NCBI GenBank assembly: GCA_024998645.1 | Contig: JACOEJ010000001.1 | Location: forward strand, 40,506 to 104,505 | DNA from: Nitrospira sp. | GTDB lineage: Bacteria > Nitrospirota > Nitrospiria > Nitrospirales > Nitrospiraceae | Length of the DNA: 64,000 nt | Direction of reading: 5' to 3' | In this document: positions 62,839 through 64,000 of the stretch, piece after piece | Position numbering within the stretch: the stretch's first letter is position 1 | Layout: every line of letters begins with the position of its first letter | Notes under the pieces: generated by a model | Seen by the model: only the letters and a program-made list of their open reading frames with translations | Told to the model about the DNA's origin: nothing | The model's database searches: none | Made by a program: the position numbers and the translations under genes

Positions 62839-63888
62839 CTAGGGCATTGCCGGAGCGGCAATGGAGTTGAGAATCTGCACAGGCGCGCCGTCGATCCCCC
62901 GGCTCCCGTCCAGCAACACCCGCTCACCCACGTTCACACCGGAGAGGATTTCGAGTTGTTGATCAAACCGCCGTCCGGCCTTGATCCAGCGGAGTCGGGC
63001 GACCCGGTCGGCCCCGACGACATAGACACTCGTCAGTTCCCCCCGCTCGACCACAGAGGACGCCGGAATCAGGATCGTGTGACTGATCCCTTTGTCCAGC
63101 TGAAACCGGCCGAACATGCCGGTCTTCAACCCGGCGGTCTTGGGAAGATCGACTTTTACCATGAAGGTATGAGTTTGCGGATCGCCGGCCGGCAGGATCT
63201 GGCTCACCACTCCGCTCAGCGCCTGCGCCGCCAACGCATCGATGAGCACGGGAATCTTGTCTCCCCGGGAAATCGATTTCAGATCGCCTTCCGCCACAGT
63301 CGCCTCCAGGCGGAGTTGGAGAGGGTCTTCCATCTTCAGCAAGGGTTGACCGGGCGACGCCAACTCCCCTGCTTCCACTTTTTTTTCGGTGATCACACCG
63401 TCGAACGGAGCCTTCACCACAGTGTAGCTGAGTTGGGCTAGCACGGCCTTGCGATTCGCCTCGGCAACCTTGAACGTACGGGACGCATTCTCCACTTCCT
63501 GCTTGGAAACGGCCTCATCCTTCAGTAGAGAGTTCATCCTCTTCAGCTGTGTCCTCGCATTCTCCTCTTCCGCCTTGGCGCGCGCCAGATCGGCTTGTAC
63601 ATCGCGGTTATCGAGCTGAATGAGAGTCTGTCCCTTAGAGACACGCGTGCCTTCCCTCACCAATAATGTATCAATCGTGCCTTGGATACGGCTGGAAAGC
63701 ACGGCCTGGAAAATGGGCGTCACCTGCCCGGTGACCTCGACGCGGACCGGTACCTGCGATGACGCAATCTCAACAACCGCAGCCTCAATAGTCGCCTGCG
63801 ATGCTGCCGACACGACAGCGGTAGCCGGCTCCTCTTTGGAACCGCATCCGCTCAGCACCAGAAGCGCTGCGATAAGCCAACGTTTCAC
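62839..63888 (-). CDS. RND efflux periplasmic adaptor lipoprotein
   Basis: This 349-residue protein has a lipobox (LVLSGCGSKEEP), barrel-sandwich half motifs (GTIDTLLVREGTRVSKGQTLIQLDNRD; VVKAPFDGVITEKKVEAGELASPGQPLLKM), a coiled coil between them (~95-145) and a C-terminal membrane-proximal domain. GGGGAGA precedes GTG 63888. It begins the operon with the permease. Confidence 0.92.
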   Translation of the reverse strand: MKRWLIAALLVLSGCGSKEEPATAVVSAASQATIEAAVVEIASSQVPVRVEVTGQVTPIFQAVLSSRIQGTIDTLLVREGTRVSKGQTLIQLDNRDVQADLARAKAEEENARTQLKRMNSLLKDEAVSKQEVENASRTFKVAEANRKAVLAQLSYTVVKAPFDGVITEKKVEAGELASPGQPLLKMEDPLQLRLEATVAEGDLKSISRGDKIPVLIDALAAQALSGVVSQILPAGDPQTHTFMVKVDLPKTAGLKTGMFGRFQLDKGISHTILIPASSVVERGELTSVYVVGADRVARLRWIKAGRRFDQQLEILSGVNVGERVLLDGSRGIDGAPVQILNSIAAPAMP

Positions 63889-63914
63889 TCGACTCTCCCC
63901 GCCTCATCAACTTT

Positions 63915-64000
63915 CTACTCTTGTACACCTAACTTCCTCAGAAGCGCCATCATCGGACACCAGCCCGTAAACGCCGACTGAATCAAGTTCGCCGCCACAA
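63915..64000 (-). CDS. C-terminal end of a DUF2892/YgaP-tail membrane protein (partial)
   Basis: The minus frame that enters at the right edge reads VAANLIQSAFTGWCPMMALLRKLG then stops at 63915-63917. This matches the end of DUF2892/YgaP-type membrane proteins (NLIQSAFTGFCP). The start is outside the window. Confidence 0.7.
   Translation of the reverse strand, partial: VAANLIQSAFTGWCPMMALLRKLGVQE

Overview
The window looks like a chromosomal piece of a Nitrospira-type bacterium (phylum Nitrospirota). This is an inference from high GC, at least eleven small c-type cytochromes, and a gene set (PPK2, phosphoketolase, DUF2934, paired small zinc-ribbon and winged-helix proteins) familiar from that group. 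No rRNA, tRNA, CRISPR array, transposase or phage gene was recognised. About 66 protein genes are supported, most of them on the minus strand downstream of 28.9 kb.

Layout. 0-5 kb: a HAD phosphatase fused to a HerA/DUF87-like ATPase, then an acyl-AMP ligase/acyl carrier/acyltransferase fusion. 4.9-11.9 kb: a signalling block (stand-alone receiver, NarL-type regulator, PAS histidine kinase, giant CheB-CheR-PAS protein) flanked by two of three paralogous small winged-helix proteins. 12-16 kb: a zinc-ribbon gene with an in-frame amber codon, a sugar nucleotidyltransferase, DUF2934, a frameshifted relic, dodecin and MlaC. 16-24 kb: LigD-type phosphoesterase, adenosine-specific kinase and universal stress protein in one operon, malic enzyme, PolX, and a gene truncated just after its P-loop. 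24.6-28.1 kb: a plus-strand stress operon (winged helix, Hsp20, small membrane protein, phosphoribosyltransferase, BCAM0308-type protein, universal stress protein, cytochrome c). 28.9-31.5 kb: cytochromes, hemerythrin and a cytochrome c'-like lipoprotein. 31.8-34.5 kb: ADP-forming acyl-CoA synthetase with a GNAT tail. 34.7-37.2 kb: TrxC, CbpM, CbpA, DksA/TraR-type and YtxH proteins. 37.6-46.3 kb: cytochromes, PPK2, DsrE and OsmC proteins, a sulfite-oxidase-type enzyme with its cytochrome, and a TsdA-like dihaem protein. 46.4-59.3 kb: P-type ATPase, Mla lipid transporter, FtsH, phosphoketolase, acetate kinase and HAD. 59.6-64 kb: an RND efflux pump and its adaptor.

How it fits together. The gene content strongly resembles the low-oxygen persistence clusters known elsewhere (for example the lxa locus of Burkholderia cenocepacia): chaperones and protease, universal stress proteins, polyphosphate kinase, phosphoketolase/acetate kinase ATP production, and redox proteins. 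I found sigma-54-type -24/-12 promoters at seven operon heads across the island (an eighth is weaker). Each has a 19-bp palindrome approximating CTGTCGCATTATGCGACAG placed about 115-150 bp upstream of the -12 element. This suggests that a single sigma-54 enhancer-binding protein, not encoded in the window, switches on the whole island. The matches were found by eye; a genome-wide motif search would decide it.
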